DNA of 64,000 nt from Amphiura filiformis (lineage: Eukaryota; Echinodermata; Ophiuroidea; Amphilepidida; Amphiuridae): contig NC_092628.1 in assembly GCF_039555335.1 (NCBI RefSeq), positions 100,769,893-100,833,892 on the forward strand, written 5' to 3'. Shown one piece after another: positions 1 to 19,950 of the stretch (position 1 is its first letter; every line of letters begins with the position of its first letter). The position numbers were made by a program, and so were the translations under genes. The notes under the pieces are model-generated. The model was not told where the DNA came from, did not search any database, and saw nothing but the letters and a program-made list of their open reading frames with translations.

Positions 1-290
1 ATTGCATTACTTTATTATAAAATTTTAAAAGTACACCAACTTAACATTAGTTACATTAAAAACAAAATTAACAAGCTCGTATTCTAACATGTATACGTAA
101 AAATATCAGGCGAATCCTACATGATTTGTCGTATACAAACAAACAGATGCAACATTAAGTTTCAGCTTTGGCCACTCCTGGTTTAAAATTTCTTTTCCCA
201 TGGTGTAGCGATGACCAAAACATAAACTTTGAATATAATCATTTTCTCTTTAGCTTTAGCTGCTTTATCAAACTTTACACAAAGGAAATG

Positions 291-545
291 TTCACAAAAT
301 GACCCATAATATGCCTTATATGAACTTTGACTCCAAGCTGTGGTACAACTTATATTAAGCTTGGGCCAGCGGTTCTTCTGACCAAGTTTGATGGCCTTAT
401 AGCATGTAATTTAAACGAGCGGCAGCATTTTTAAGATTTTCACAAAATGACCTATAATAACCCTTACGTGACCTTTGACCCCTATTTGTGTAGAAGTTAT
501 ATCAAGCTTGGATCAGTGCTTCCCATGGCCAAGATTGGTCAACAT
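291..545 (+). repeat. Two diverged direct units of about 108 bp
   Basis: Two units begin at 291 and 439 with TTCACAAAATGACC and share further blocks (ACTTTGAC/CCTTTGAC, AAGCTTGG, CCAAGTTTGAT/CCAAGATTGGT) in the same order, 148 bp apart. This is a diverged tandem duplication. No coding potential was seen in 1-920. Confidence 0.5.
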
Positions 546-930
546 TGGTGCAAGCGTATGACCCTGGTAGCAATTTTCGGTTCTACTAAAGAAGAAAGAA
601 GATGAGGAAGAAGATTTTGGAGCTTCACAGAATATCAGGCGGATAATACGCCTGATATAGCAAAGGTAAACAATATACAGTTCCAGTTTTATATTAATCT
701 GTGAAAGCTGGGGTGAAAGATGACAAAACCGCGGAGAAAATACGCGGTGTTTGATGTTTTCACATTGCGAGCACATTGGTAACGCACGTGTTGTTTGTTT
801 ACATCTTACCGGTCCAGAGTCTTGGCCACCGCACTACCTGAGTTCACAGTTGGTACTCAGGCAATCTCAACTAATTATGAAATTTAAGGGAAGAATAACA
901 AGTTTTGACTCAATAATCTGTGGTACTTGC

Positions 931-1008
931 CTGCAATATTCTTTTGTACCCATTTCATGGCTTCCACCTGATCAAGCATCCCCATATTACCCGGCACAAC
1001 TTCGTCTC
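931..1008 (-). CDS. Esterase gene 1, coding exon 3 with GC donor
   Basis: 78 nt, acceptor TTTGCAG|GAGAC. It encodes [20 protein letters not shown] and then VQKNIA. The donor reads TTGCAG|GCAAGT, a GC-AG type site, where the paralogue has GTAAGT. GC donors with a GCAAGT core are usable in animals, so this need not be a defect. Confidence 0.82.
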
Positions 1009-2935
1009 CTGCAAATTAAGATAAAAATGGTTAATTAACGTGCCTCACTGATATTAGAACTGTTTCCGCCCGAACTGACTCAAGTGCGTTTTGTGTCCGC
1101 CGACGAACAATGTATCTAAGAGCTTACACAGAGGGATTCCAGTACTGCCACATATCTGTGCTGCATACGAGTAATGAAATGAGAAATATGTGCAATAAAA
1201 TCAGCAAAATGTACCCGGCACTCTTCGGTTTTAAGCACATGTATATCAGTGACTTAAAACAAGTGCGAAATGTTGTTATGCTTATCCTATAAGCATAACA
1301 AGGCGGATTTTGCATAACGCTCTGTATGGAACACTACGAAATTAGCAATCTCCCTTTGTAACTGCACATGATGATACACATACCTGTAGAAAGGAATCCG
1401 AAAGCATTCAATCTGTAGTTAATAGTAACAACAATGACGTCACCAAGGGCTGCTAAAGTGTGCCCATCCATTTCCTCCGTAAAGCTTCCGGCTCCCATAG
1501 CATAACCTCCGCCGTGTATAAAAAACATCACTGCTGCATTGGAAGGCTTTTGTAGAAATAATATAAAACAAATAAGCACAATAAAAGGTATGAACTTTTA
1601 AACCTTTTTTTTTTAAGTTATAAATTGATGAGTGATTGAATTCGTCTATAAAATAATAAGTAAGAATTCTAAAATCCAGGAAATGGTTTGTAATGAATGG
1701 CCAAACGCATTCAATGTTTATAGGTTCCCGTACATTTGGTTAGAAGTGCTTTCTTGGTCATGCAAGTAAAACTGAACAATGCTAATGTGCTGAATTACCT
1801 TAAAAGGGCATTCATTCATTCATTCATATTTTATTTTCATCAATCTTCAACATCAATATACAAGTGACACTAATAGCTCAACAAAGTAATAAAATTAAAT
1901 GCAAACAAGAGTCATTGGTATAAATAAATATCAATACATTTAGGCAGTAACAATTAGATCAATATAATTAAATTAGAATAGCATTATTATGTATGATTGA
2001 CCAAAATACACTTTAAATGCATATTACGAGCGTGCTTGTAGTAGTTTATCACGGACGTGATCCACAGCCTCATCCCCCACTTTTCTCAAAAAAGTTGAGA
2101 TTTTTATATCACTGGAAACCTCTGGCTACATAATGTTTATGTACAAAATATTTCTTGCAGATTAATTCGTTTAGCAAAGATATCGTGAAATTTGAATTTC
2201 GTTCTGGTGCACCAGAACGAAATTACAACGCATTTTCTATGGAGCAGTGTAATACACATAATCATGCATAACTCGCGAACGCAAAATCGGAATCAACTGA
2301 AATTTTGGGAATAGGTTTTTTTCGTGGATATCTACTGAAAAAATGTCATAAAAAGAGGATGCTAGAATCACGAAAAACTCCTTTAACAAGGAGCAAGATT
2401 TTTAGATGATATAAATTAATAATCGTATAAAAAACCTTTCTTTGATCTTAATAACTGGAAATAATGTACATTGGCGCTTGTGGTATACCTTTAAATGAAT
2501 CAAGTTGAATGCGAGTTTAAATTTGGTTGATTGTTTGAGTTTGACACGATTAAAAACTGTCCATTATTATTATCATACCTTGGACTGTGGAACAAACACA
2601 TTCAAGACAAGACAGTCCTCATCCATATCCTCTGCTTTCAATGCAAAGAATGCAGCGAATACCATTTGTGGACATAACTTGCCATACTCCTGTGCTTTAA
2701 GTTCTTCCTGCCATTCCTTAGGTACTGGTGGCTTAAATCTCAATGGTCCAACAGGTGCTTCAGCGTAAGGAATACCTAAGTATGCATCCACCTCATGGTT
2801 TACGCCATTAGCTTGGAATTGATATCTTGTTCCAGTGATTTGTCCCTGTTCTACTGTTACTGTTGGGTCACTTGCAAAGACGGAACATACCAACATGAGC
2901 AATTGTATAGCCCCTTTCTGAATATTGAGTACCAT
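931..2935 (-). CDS. Cholinesterase-like carboxylesterase, gene 1, 5' part (three exons)
   Basis: Secreted type-B carboxylesterase of the alpha/beta-hydrolase fold, cut by the left window edge. Coding exons on the minus strand are 2579-2935, 1384-1546 and 931-1008. The start is the Met at 2935-2933, followed by a signal peptide ([10 protein letters not shown]). The joined product reads through [27 protein letters not shown], the oxyanion-hole motif [15 protein letters not shown] and [20 protein letters not shown], all in family order. The exon carrying the nucleophile Ser (GESAGG in the paralogue) is not found in 1-930, although the paralogue's equivalent lies only 442 bp on. It is therefore either further left or lost. 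The last donor is GC (GCAAGT) instead of GT. A paralogue at 10,505-18,004 has the same exon lengths (357, 163, 78). Substrate is unknown. Nothing in these exons is broken. Confidence 0.85.
1384..1546 (-). CDS. Esterase gene 1, coding exon 2
   Basis: 163 nt with acceptor ACAAAAG and donor CTACAG|GTATGTG. It encodes the oxyanion-hole loop ([15 protein letters not shown]) and [13 protein letters not shown]. Phase 0 in, phase 1 out, as in the paralogue. Confidence 0.85.
2047..2381. mobile_element. MITE, copy 1, in intron 1 of esterase gene 1
   Basis: A 335-bp element, the reverse complement of the one at 14390-14726. Right end CGAAAAACTCC is followed by TTAA. The left end is decayed (ACGGACGTGATCC). 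Its centre is a perfect 28-bp palindrome at 2196-2223 (arms ATTTCGTTCTGGTG). No ORF. TTAA flanks suggest piggyBac-type mobilisation. Confidence 0.6.
2579..2935 (-). CDS. Esterase gene 1, coding exon 1
   Basis: 357 nt, 119 codons from Met, ending in phase 0 with CCAAG|GTATGA as donor. It encodes a signal peptide and the N-terminal beta strands. [15 protein letters not shown] holds the Cys and strand typical of the family. Residues 23-74 are identical to exon 1 of the paralogue at 17648-18004. Confidence 0.88.
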
Positions 2936-3309
2936 ATTTAGTGAGTTCGGAGAGCGCTGTATGTATACGTTCTACTTGTACCTTGCAGTATGTGGGTAGA
3001 GCGTGTAAGTTATCTATCGAAATAGTATTTGGATAGCGTTATCTGGTTAAGGTTATCATGATTTGAGGATATGTAAATATTAGACACATTATGTAATCTT
3101 CTGAAGAAACTAGCTGTGACGTAAAAGTGCAAACTATTTTTTCTTCTAGTTACTAAACAGTTACTATAAGGTAAACATGTAATAATTATACACGTAGTCC
3201 TATTATTTACGAGTGGATATTCATACCATAATCAGTTCTATTATTAAAACAAATTTTTTATGTGAAATTGTCTAATGAACTTCTTTCGAGGTGAAACGTG
3301 ACACACGAT

Positions 3310-3466
<157 letters not shown>

Positions 3467-3739
3467 CGGCATTTATCCACGCTTTCTGAATACTCAGATT
3501 CCTCATAGCGCGCCACGAGTCGATATGCTGCCAAGCCCCAAAGGGCAGCGCAAGTTGACCTCAATGCTGAGTGTGACACACAACAGGCTCGGGCTGATCC
3601 CCTGCTCTTTACGAAAAGGCCTGCAACTTTTACATGTCCAGATATTGCTCTTCTGGTACATGGGACCACCATTTTACGTGACTCTCCGAACCAAGGCACG
3701 ATGCACCCACTGTGGTGTCTGCACGTTTAGGGTCACTTT

Positions 3740-4166
3740 AGCGTGTTTCTACTGAGCAGACGGTTGCGGGTTAATTCGAGTGAATTCGGGGTGATGCGAG
3801 GAATACGCGGTAACGGCCCCAGCAGAAACAGATCGGGTGAAGGTTTATGCGCGGTAATGCGAGTGAATCCGTCAACCACCTATTGAGGTGGTTAATAGTG
3901 GTTAATACGCGGTAACGTTCGCAGTAGAAACAGTACGGGTGACGATTTTGCGGGTGACACCGGAAGCCTATTATAATACAGTGTGAGCATTCAAAATCTG
4001 ACCTTGAAAGGTCACAAAAACTATTTGCTGGACTTCCGCCTTCCCCACTAAATATGTGGGTAGTGAATTGTTACCCTGCATTAACAGCGCAGTAGTGAAT
4101 GCGAGAGGATTGAAATGCGGGTGAAGGTGAATTCGCGGTAATGCGAGGTGCTCAGTATAAACACGA
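3740..4166. mobile_element. Short TIR element with GCGGTAA motifs
   Basis: Inverted ends GTGTTTCTACTGAGCA (left) and TGCTCAGTATAAACAC (right) enclose about 430 bp. Inside, the strings GCGGTAA, GCGAGTGAAT and GCAGTAGAAACAG recur. The ends resemble those at 28325-28414. No ORF of note. Non-autonomous element; class not determined. Confidence 0.45.
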
Positions 4167-4169
4167 GTG

Positions 4170-5720
4170 GGATAGAGGATAAATGAGAAAGCTCATGATC
4201 TAACAACCTTCCGACCGATAGCCTAACATACCAAACTACATGACCACCCTCTATCTCTAGGACTAAGGATGACCACCATTTCCCTTCTCCTCATTTCATC
4301 CACCAGTGGACTGCCGTTGACTTTGGAGGTCGTAACTCATCCGCCTTCACTACCGACGCTAACTGCTGGTGCTAGCTCGCAAGATCCGCCGTTAGTCTTC
4401 GCCGTAACCCTGGCCAGAGATGTTAACGGGGTACCTAGTGCTTGCCCAGGGCACTGCCCCCAAGTCTATGCAAAGGGGAGGGGTGACTCACTGTCCCTCC
4501 ACGGGCTGCCTTAAAAAGGGTCCCATATGAAATACTCTACTATTTGCATTAATTTTGTCCACTATCATATTATTTACTTAACACCAAGAGGGTGAGAGTT
4601 CATAAGTATATTAATGCCGGCTCAAGCGGTTACAACAATCCTGGGCCTAGGATACATCATTTTGTAACACATGCGTGTTCGTCGTCACTACAGCTTTAGT
4701 TTTCTCCACCTTTGCAACAAGCTATGTGGAGGGACTGGAATCACACTGACAGCGGAGGAGAATATTAGCTTGTCAGCAGAGGTATTACGACACAGTCACA
4801 CAGAATAAAACCATGTAGGAAGCAAAATGGCCGACGCTAATGGCACCTAACACAGTGTCATCGCCCCGATATCTTCATGGCAGAAATCGCCATGGTAGGT
4901 TGAATCCACAGCCACGCATGGCCATTTTGTTCCGACCTTTGAGACGCATAATGAGCCGAGGGACATTCCGACTAAGGCTACTGACAATAGCTCGGTAATT
5001 GACTTCTCTGTGTGTAAAGTGAGCTTGTATACGCCATGTGAGTGAGTGCTCACACTACGCTGTGTGTGACCTCTGTGTGTATACGCCATGTGAGTGAGCG
5101 CTCACATCAGAAAATCAGAATATTTCTGTCAGTTTTTGAGTCAAGACGCAAGATTCTTTCTCAAGACGCTAGCTAACGACGATAATATCCGTTGAACATA
5201 TATGTTCAAGTGCAAGGAACCAAATCTGGTTTCTTTATACGAAATCATTTACGGGAAATATTCATCATTTTCTACCCCGGTATCCAAAGATTTATCGTCT
5301 GAATATCAATCGTGCATAGCACATTCACGTGTATCGATCCCGGGTATTCATTTCAGTGTTTCTGGCTGTATAATGTAATTATTAACCGGGCGATGTCGGT
5401 GTGCCTAATGTCTAGACCTAGGACACATAATCTGAATCGTCATTTCCGATTGCCTTTCCCTAATTCAAGTTCCCTGTTAACACGCGGCACAAGACCGCTA
5501 ATATAATAGTAAGTAAATAAACATAAACAAGTCGGTGATTAGTTGTTTGGTTATCAAAAACTTCCTTCATTGGGGAGCTGCACAGATCATTGGTGGATGT
5601 TACAATCTAAGTGTGGATAGGTATGCGCAAAGTTCACCATTGCAGCGAAATTACGGCGCTTTGATCCCTCTGAGATCTGGCAAAAGGCGCTATATAAAAC
5701 ACCGAAAGTTATTTATTTAT
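4170..5720. other. No gene seen; small direct duplication and a LINE-tail relic
   Basis: ORFs here are short and unlike any family. TATACGCCATGTGAGTGAG followed by (T/C)GCTCACA occurs twice, near 5028 and 5080. At 5640-5698, GCAGCGAAATTACGGCGCTTTG followed by GGCGCTATATAAAA resembles the 3' tail of CR1/L2-like LINEs and matches 35556-35610. Confidence 0.4.
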
Positions 5721-5727
5721 TCATTTA

Positions 5728-7166
5728 TCTCAAAAAAAAGTAACTACCCCCTTTAAATAATGGCCACTATTCAAAACCGGCTATTGTATTACAAATCTGT
5801 AAAATGTGTTGGAAGCATTTATTTCTGCACATTTTGTAGCAATTGTCTAAAAATATTGACGTCACAGCATACATTTAAATCAATGTAACCCACGATTTGA
5901 AAGTTGCAGTAAATTCTAGTATTGATTTGTAGCCTATTAAGTATAATGGAAGGAAATCTGTGCAATGATATCTGAGTGTTTTTGTATTTCAAATCTGGTC
6001 CTCACTACATTAAATTGACCAGTGTTTTATTGTTTTCTGGGCAATCGTATCAAATGAGGTGTCAAAGGCACATTCTCCGATAAAGCGTTCAAAATGCTAA
6101 ATATGTGTCGCCCATAGTTTCAAGTCGTATTCAGATTTGTTTCGTCAGAAAGAAATAACTTTTATTAATATAACTTATACTTGGGAGTTGGTTTCTAAAA
6201 TGTGTGAGGCTAGAGGTTGTAACATGCCTAGAAAGTATAAAACAATAAAGCTGATTATGCGTGTCCATTGTTTTCCTCCATGTCGCCAGCCAAGGTGCGT
6301 TCCGTATAATGTGTCTCTGCTCTCTAAACATGCGCGCATATTATGGATTATAGGTACTTTTCATTAGCTGGTATCATCCCCTAATTATAAAGTATAAAAC
6401 ATTACAAAACAGGTTATTATTTTTTTTCAACAGGTCTTTGAGACTATGTCGCCAATATTGTTCACAGATACGTTACCAATGGATAACAATCTGTGAAAAT
6501 AATGGCTAGATGAATGTTCTCATATGTGATGGATTAAGCAGGCTCCATAGTTATATTATATATATGGAACATAACACAATGGTTTCAAAGTAAAAAAAAT
6601 CAGGTCTATTACTGGCAAAAAGTCCTGACGTTACGTTCATGTCGTCACAGATACGTTACCTAAATTCTATTCCCCTCGGAAACAACGCTGTAATAAATGA
6701 AGCCAAATACCATACCAGACTTTAATACATTGGGTGATGACTGTTCAGTATGGGTATTAAGTCGGTAAGTTTTTACACCTGCACGATTAAGACAAAAGTG
6801 GGAAAGGGCTTCACAGATACGTTACCACTGATACGTTACCCCCAATACGTACAAGTAATATTGCTGAAAAATGAAGTGTTGTTGAAAAATCACCCATGCA
6901 TTGTTTTGTGTTCTTAAACTATTAAAGTATAGGATTCTGAATGAATTTCATGAATTCTTCGTGGTTGGCATTTTGTCATTGCTGAGACCAAACTTGAACA
7001 CTTTATCGGAGAATGGGCCCAAAATGCGCAGAAATAAATTCTGCTTCCAACGCATTTGACAAATTTGTAATACAATAGCCCGGTGTTTTTGTTTTTTTGT
7101 TTTTAGTTTGTTTGTTTGTTTTGGGTTTTTTTTTTTTTTTTGGGGGGGTAATTACTTATTTTGAGA
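5728..7166. mobile_element. 1.4-kb TIR element with four GATACGTTACC motifs
   Basis: Imperfect inverted ends: CTCAAAAAAAAGTAACTACC at about 5728 against GGTAATTACTTATTTTGAG near 7166. The inverted match continues inward through GGCTATTGTATTACAAAT (5781-5798) and its complement near 7062-7079. Internal motif GATACGTTACC occurs at 6467, 6650, 6816 and 6830, three times preceded by CACA. No transposase ORF, so non-autonomous. The right end is blurred by T-rich simple sequence. Confidence 0.6.
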
Positions 7167-7169
7167 TGT

Positions 7170-8640
7170 TTATCTTAAAATGGCAGTGCAAACTGGTAGG
7201 GCGAATATTTACTAAAAACCGACAATATTTCAACAAAAATGTCATATAATGAAGAAAACATTCAATTGTTAATCATCAAAACCCAAAATGTAATTTTGTG
7301 ACTATATAACCTGGTAATTTCAGTGATTTTAAAGCTGTTTTTGTCAGATGGCTACAAGTAAATAGTTCGTAGTCGTATAACAAGGCAATTAAACTAGATG
7401 CCCTGGTGCCCTATGTCATTACTCCTCAAGTACTGCTCAACCGCACTATCAGAAAAACACCGGTAGCGCCATAAAAGAATTTTGCACCGCGTACGTCGAA
7501 GTTCACTTTTCAAAGGGCGAACTTTAGATGACATAAACTTTGGATGACATAAACGACTGGTAAGAAAGTCTGCTAAATTACCTCAAAAGGTCATGTCGTC
7601 TATGAAAAATGGCGAAATTGTGACAAGAACTGGGTAGAAATGTCCCGGGAAATGTCACTTGCGAGTGAAAGTACAGCTTAGTTAGCCAATGTCAACATGG
7701 TGTCACCGGTTCAAATATTTTTCTAACATATTGAATTAACACCATACCTATAAGGTTTTTCACTATATAAATAGTAATGGAAGGAAATGTGCAAATTTTC
7801 GTTATTTTTAGCGCAAATAATTTTGACAAAAATGACGTCACGGACATAAACATCAATCTCCTAATATATATAGCCTAGCCGCCATTCCACCAGCTAACAG
7901 CTACCTCGTTCACGTGATTGGTCTTTTAGACGCTGCTATTATCATGAAATTTCAAACCACGATCTCGTCATTCAATCATGGAATAAGCGGACAAAAAGAA
8001 CACCAAGGAACAATCATCTGTTTAATCTCCCATCTCGTCCTACATTCGTCATCAACATTTGCTAGATCATTTTCGAAACACGTGGATCCAATTTAAGAGC
8101 ACTTGTGTTGAAGATTAATGTGATGATTCGCGCAGATGTTATTATAGACACAGTAAATTTACAGTAAAATGGTCACTATTATATGAATAATATAATTTCA
8201 AGTGTTTAAATATCTACCACAGTGCAGACTCCGTGGACTACTGGAACACAAATACTTCCATTAGAATATCTATTTGTACATCTTGTACCTTTTCGAGGAT
8301 TTTCACTTATTTGAAACAAAAATGTATACAATCAATCTGATTGACAATACATGACATTCGAATGAAAATACGTCTATTTGGTGTTACGTTTGTTTCGCAT
8401 TCACATTCGACAGTGTGATCAATGCGATTATACAGCAGTGATGATAAATGAGGAATCAATGCAATTTGTTTCAAAGAGCTTCTCATAACCAGTAAACAAA
8501 CTGCAAAAAAGTGTCCATAAAGCGGTGGAGGGTCAATCAGAGGTTGAAACACAGGGTTACAACTTCTCAACTTTGGTCAGTTTATACTAGGTTGAGAATT
8601 GGGAGTAAATAGTACAAGAATTTCTGGGTTCCATCATTAT
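7170..8640. other. No gene seen
   Basis: AT-rich sequence with short, family-less ORFs on both strands. No splice-flanked conserved exon and no repeat pair to other parts of the window were recognised. Confidence 0.5.
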
Positions 8641-8664
8641 CACCAAAGGTGACTGCACCCAGGT

Positions 8665-9235
8665 GATAAAACGAAGCCCGGGAAACGAAGATTGGCAATA
8701 GCGCGAGGTGTAGTCTCAAACCTGACCAAACTGTGGAAAAGTAAACTTCCTCCATCCCGCAAGGTTCGTTTGCTAAAATCAACAGCATTTGCTGTGGCAT
8801 CATTATGGATCTGAATCCTGGACGATGAAATTATCTGACAGGAAGAGACTGGATTCTTTTGAGATGTGGTGCTATCGACGAATCCTGAGAATTCCATGGA
8901 CTGCGAGGAAAACAAATGAGTGGGTTCTTCAAGAGCTTGGAGTTCAGAAAATCTTGCGAGCCGATATCATTTCCAGAAAGTTATCTTACTTTGGCCACAT
9001 TAGCAGACATCACTGCCTTCAGAAAACAATTGTCCAAGGAATGGTTGAGGGAAAACGCAAGAGCCAAGAGAGGCAGACCTGCAGCGAGCTGGCTTGACGA
9101 CATCAAAATTATCACAGGCCTGAGCATCACTGAGGCTACCAGGGCTGCCGCTGACCGCATTCGATGGCATACTCTCATACGAACCACATCTGCATACGTG
9201 TATGCAATGTGACCTTAGAGAGAGAGAGAGAGAGA
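8665..9235 (+). pseudogene. Non-LTR retrotransposon, 3' fragment (reverse transcriptase C-terminus)
   Basis: Broken reading frames, read in order, give RLAIARGVVSNLTKLWKSKL, then ESWTMK, RLDSFEMWCYRRILRIPW, RKLSYFGHISRH, GMVEGKRK, and ASWLDDIKIITGLSITEATR. This is the conserved C-terminal end of invertebrate LINE endonuclease/reverse-transcriptase polyproteins. At least two frameshifts (near 8805 and 9055) separate the blocks, so it is dead. It ends at a stop at 9210-9212, followed by an (AG)n tract at 9215-9236, a plausible retroposon 3' tail. RT catalytic motifs are absent (5' truncated). Confidence 0.8.
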
Positions 9236-9277
9236 GTACAAGAAGTTAAATTCGCACCTATCGCATGATATCTATAG

Positions 9278-9791
9278 TGTTAGTGGCCCCAAAATTATTT
9301 AGGCAAAATATTCCGTAATATTTATTAAATGTCATCGGATATTGATATTTATCTCTATTGGTTTGTACATAGAATATTCTGGAAACTCAATGGAAACTAC
9401 TAGAATAATCATGATTGCAACATTGTAAGTACAATAACCATGTAATACAGAGTAATGATTCAGATTGGTTTTTGTGTTGAGGTTATTTTTAGAAATGCTG
9501 TAGGCCCTAATATGCCATAAATAGTTAAGATTATTCTAGAATGGTAAGAAATGATATATAAAGCCTGGAAAGGAAATGTTTGTAGAGTTATAACAAAAGT
9601 TACCCTAATTGAAGTCTTCAAACTTCGGTTCGCGGTTATTGTGTGTTGGAGAGAATAAAATACACCAAAGGCGGTAGAGCCAATAGTGCTCGATTGTAGT
9701 ATCGACTCAAAGAATCGGCAGACTAAAATATCTCCATCAACGAACTGTGATATTTTGCTGGACTAACAGAGTGTGTTATCTGTATATCAGG
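9278..9791 (+). mobile_element. Possible solo LTR
   Basis: Begins TGTTAGTGGCCCC, has a TATA-like TATATAAA at 9555-9562 and a polyadenylation signal AATAAA at 9654-9659 about 95 bp later, and may end near TGTATATCA. That order (U3-TATA-AATAAA) fits an LTR. No second copy, no primer-binding site and no target duplication were recognised, so this is tentative. Confidence 0.25.
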
Positions 9792-10480
9792 TGGAGCAGA
9801 AAGCTTGCTCAAGAGATCTCTAGAGAGGAGCTTACGGTCAACATAGAGGACCATTTGGAAAACATTAGCATAGCAGCTAGGATAGTGAAAACATTGTCTT
9901 AAGGACTTAAACTGAGACTTTGGTAGACCAGGGGTTTCCGTTGGGTAGACAGGATCTTGGACATTACCGGATCTTAAGAATTACACGACTTATTGAGAGA
10001 TTGTTTTAACTTAATTCATTTTCACATTTTGTATGACAAGCAAACATAATTAGTTTTGACACCAATATATTCTTATCAAAATTGCGAGGAGTCCTTCCAA
10101 AGAGGATGTAACATCGGCTTAAGGAATTTCTACGCCTTCATTAAATGTTGATTTCTGTCTTTCCTCTGACACTTTACTGCATGTCCTATGCTGTTCACAT
10201 TCTGCAAGGTTACCTGAAGAGAACACATGAAAAAAGAAAACCTTTAATGCCCATTTTCATGTTATCAATCGCAATGTTATGATAAGGTCTAAAAAGTATT
10301 GCCCTTAAAGTCGGTAAATCTCTCTTTTAATGTAGACATATGCAAAAACAACGCAAGTTCACCACATGTAACCCTTTTTGGGACACCCGGTATTTTTTTT
10401 TCAATTTCAATTTTAAAGTTCTTTGAACACTATGTCATGTCACTACTCTACCCCTTCCTATTTCGTTGACATCACCAATG
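9792..10480. other. No gene seen
   Basis: Sequence between the possible LTR and the 3' end of esterase gene 2. No conserved exon recognised. Confidence 0.4.
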
Positions 10481-10486
10481 CAGACT

Positions 10487-10492
10487 TTTATT
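10487..10492 (-). promoter_or_regulatory. Candidate polyadenylation signal of esterase gene 2
   Basis: AATAAA on the minus strand 12 bp after the stop codon at 10505. Position is very close to the stop, so a more distal signal is possible. Confidence 0.35.
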
Positions 10493-10504
10493 AATCGTCA
10501 ATAT

Positions 10505-18004
<7,500 letters not shown>

Positions 18005-18470
18005 TTTCTAGTGAGTTCGATGTGTGATGTGTCTACAACCTCTCTCTAATTATACTATTGAATACACGTTAATAATCTACGGAAATGGTATTCAGGGTAC
18101 AAAGGAGTTATCTCGGATTCCTTACTGGTGTGTAAACATACTATAGTCCGTTCACTATAAGTTTGGAAGGGGAGACAAATGTCAAATTGTATATAAAACT
18201 TTTTGAAAATGTATGTTTAGCTTTAGTGAATGCTGACACAACTTGAACATGTCCTGAAATTAAAAAAAATATTGATATTAAGTGAAAAAAGAACTGGTCA
18301 TATGCCATTTTATACTAAATAGACTCTGTTTGTTTGTCGCTTGACCTTTTCCGAGTTTATATAATCATTTTTATATGTTATGAACTTTATGGTGTTTTAT
18401 AAATGATAATTCTTATGACTCGTTTCATTTCTGTTTCATGATAATTTTTTTTTAAAAAGAGAGAAAAATA
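18005..18470. other. Upstream region of esterase gene 2; no promoter motif assigned
   Basis: No convincing TATA box or initiator could be assigned at a fixed distance from the gene 2 start. No other gene seen here. Confidence 0.35.
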
Positions 18471-18479
18471 AACGAATCG

Positions 18480-19045
18480 CCTAGTATTTATTTCAGTATT
18501 GTTCCTTCTTGAATCCACATCCGGCACCGTATCAGGTATAAGTTCATATTGAAAGCGCCACCCCACCATAAAAGAGGGTTAATCACGATTTATTGGAATT
18601 TATTGGAAAGTCTCACAAAATGGTGGCGCTATTGAACTGATACAGACTGTGTGGACTGATCAGTAGGCGTGCATCGCAACATTCCTGTTTCCTTTAATTT
18701 AAAGATGCATTCTTCTTGCAGCCTATAATACTCACATCGTGGGACCTTTACACATCATTATTGGAGTGAAGCCCTTTAAGTAAACAAACCATATTCAAAA
18801 AGAAAAAGAACAACAATAAACACACACACCCACCCACAAAATTACAATTCTCCCCCACCCGGCCAATCCCGGAAAGATTTCCCCCAAAATGTCCACCCCC
18901 CCCCAAAAAAAACCCGGGGTTGACGAGTCTAATAACCCTGCCCACCCATGACTATACAGTATTGCCCTTTTCCACGTCTGGACCGTATCGGGTAGAAGTC
19001 CACATTGAAAACGCCACCTTAATAAAAGTTTAAAGAATAATGGAA
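18480..19045. repeat. Two diverged copies of a ~100-bp sequence
   Basis: CACATCCGGCACCGTATC at about 18520 and CACGTCTGGACCGTATC at about 18977 begin matching blocks. Both continue with (A/C)GGTA(T/G)AAGT, CATATTGAAAGCGCCAC or CACATTGAAAACGCCAC, and ATAAAAG. Direct orientation, 457 bp apart. Between them lies purine/pyrimidine-biased sequence with runs of C and A (18890-18915). Confidence 0.5.
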
Positions 19046-19470
19046 AGAGTGGTGCAATTCCGCTGATAAAGCCCGCCAACGAGTAGAAAACACGGCTGTA
19101 CCAGGCAATAACTAACAAAACAACAACAAATATATTTGAACAAGACGAATATATTGTATATTAAATATTCTTAGTCAGTGGGAGTGTTCTATTACGTAGA
19201 CACATAATCTAATTGGACAATCGCATGATTTTGGGTGTCGTCTATCAGGCTGTACACGACCCCACATCATCATGAGTGTTGATAACGCATAACACGCTCA
19301 TATGTATCGCGTAGACGCAGTGCGGGATACTCGCACGCGCTATCAGTACGCGCAACAAAAGATGTGAAGTTGTAAACAAGTTTCGTTCATTTAAAAAAAA
19401 GGGGAGAACTTAATTTTTGCTTTAAAAAATAATTTACAGTTATCAAAATAATATTTAACTGACTAAGAAT

Positions 19471-19636
19471 GAGAATAAACAATAGGAATTTTTATTTTGA
19501 CTATCCTCTACCTATCCTCTACCTATCGTAGTGGATACCGGCTGCGCCGGCATCCACTACCCAAAATATTGGACCTGTCTGTCGTCTATCACACGGTAGA
19601 TGATAATCAAAATAAAAATTCCTATCGTTTATTCTC
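19471..19636. mobile_element. 166-bp MITE
   Basis: 30-bp inverted ends (GAGAATAAACAATAGGAATT... and its complement ending GTTTATTCTC) with one mismatch. A second hairpin lies inside (GTAGTGGAT...ATCCACTAC, 19530-19560). No ORF. No clear target duplication. Confidence 0.75.
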
Positions 19637-19950
19637 TAAATGTTCGATTTTAAATCGAACTTCAAGGCAATTCAATTTGATATTATATCCTCCCACCAAA
19701 CACAAAACGTTGAAGCGATTTATTTTCGTGTTAATCATGTTAATAAGAATTTTCTTTCGTAAATTGTTTTAATAGTATTCAAAACTGTTATTTAATATTT
19801 TGCAAAAGTGTTTGCCCAATCTGCGGTAAATTTGGGAATATTTTCAATCATCCAGGTAGATAAACATAATAAAATGAGCAATAAATAAGACACATCATCA
19901 TGACCCCTGTGACGTCATACCATCAAGTGTGTCACAGGTCAAAAGTTCAG

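Noticed and set aside
4269-4514. 81-codon frame with hydrophobic start
   Set aside because: No family resemblance, no splice context, and adjacent to a repetitive element.
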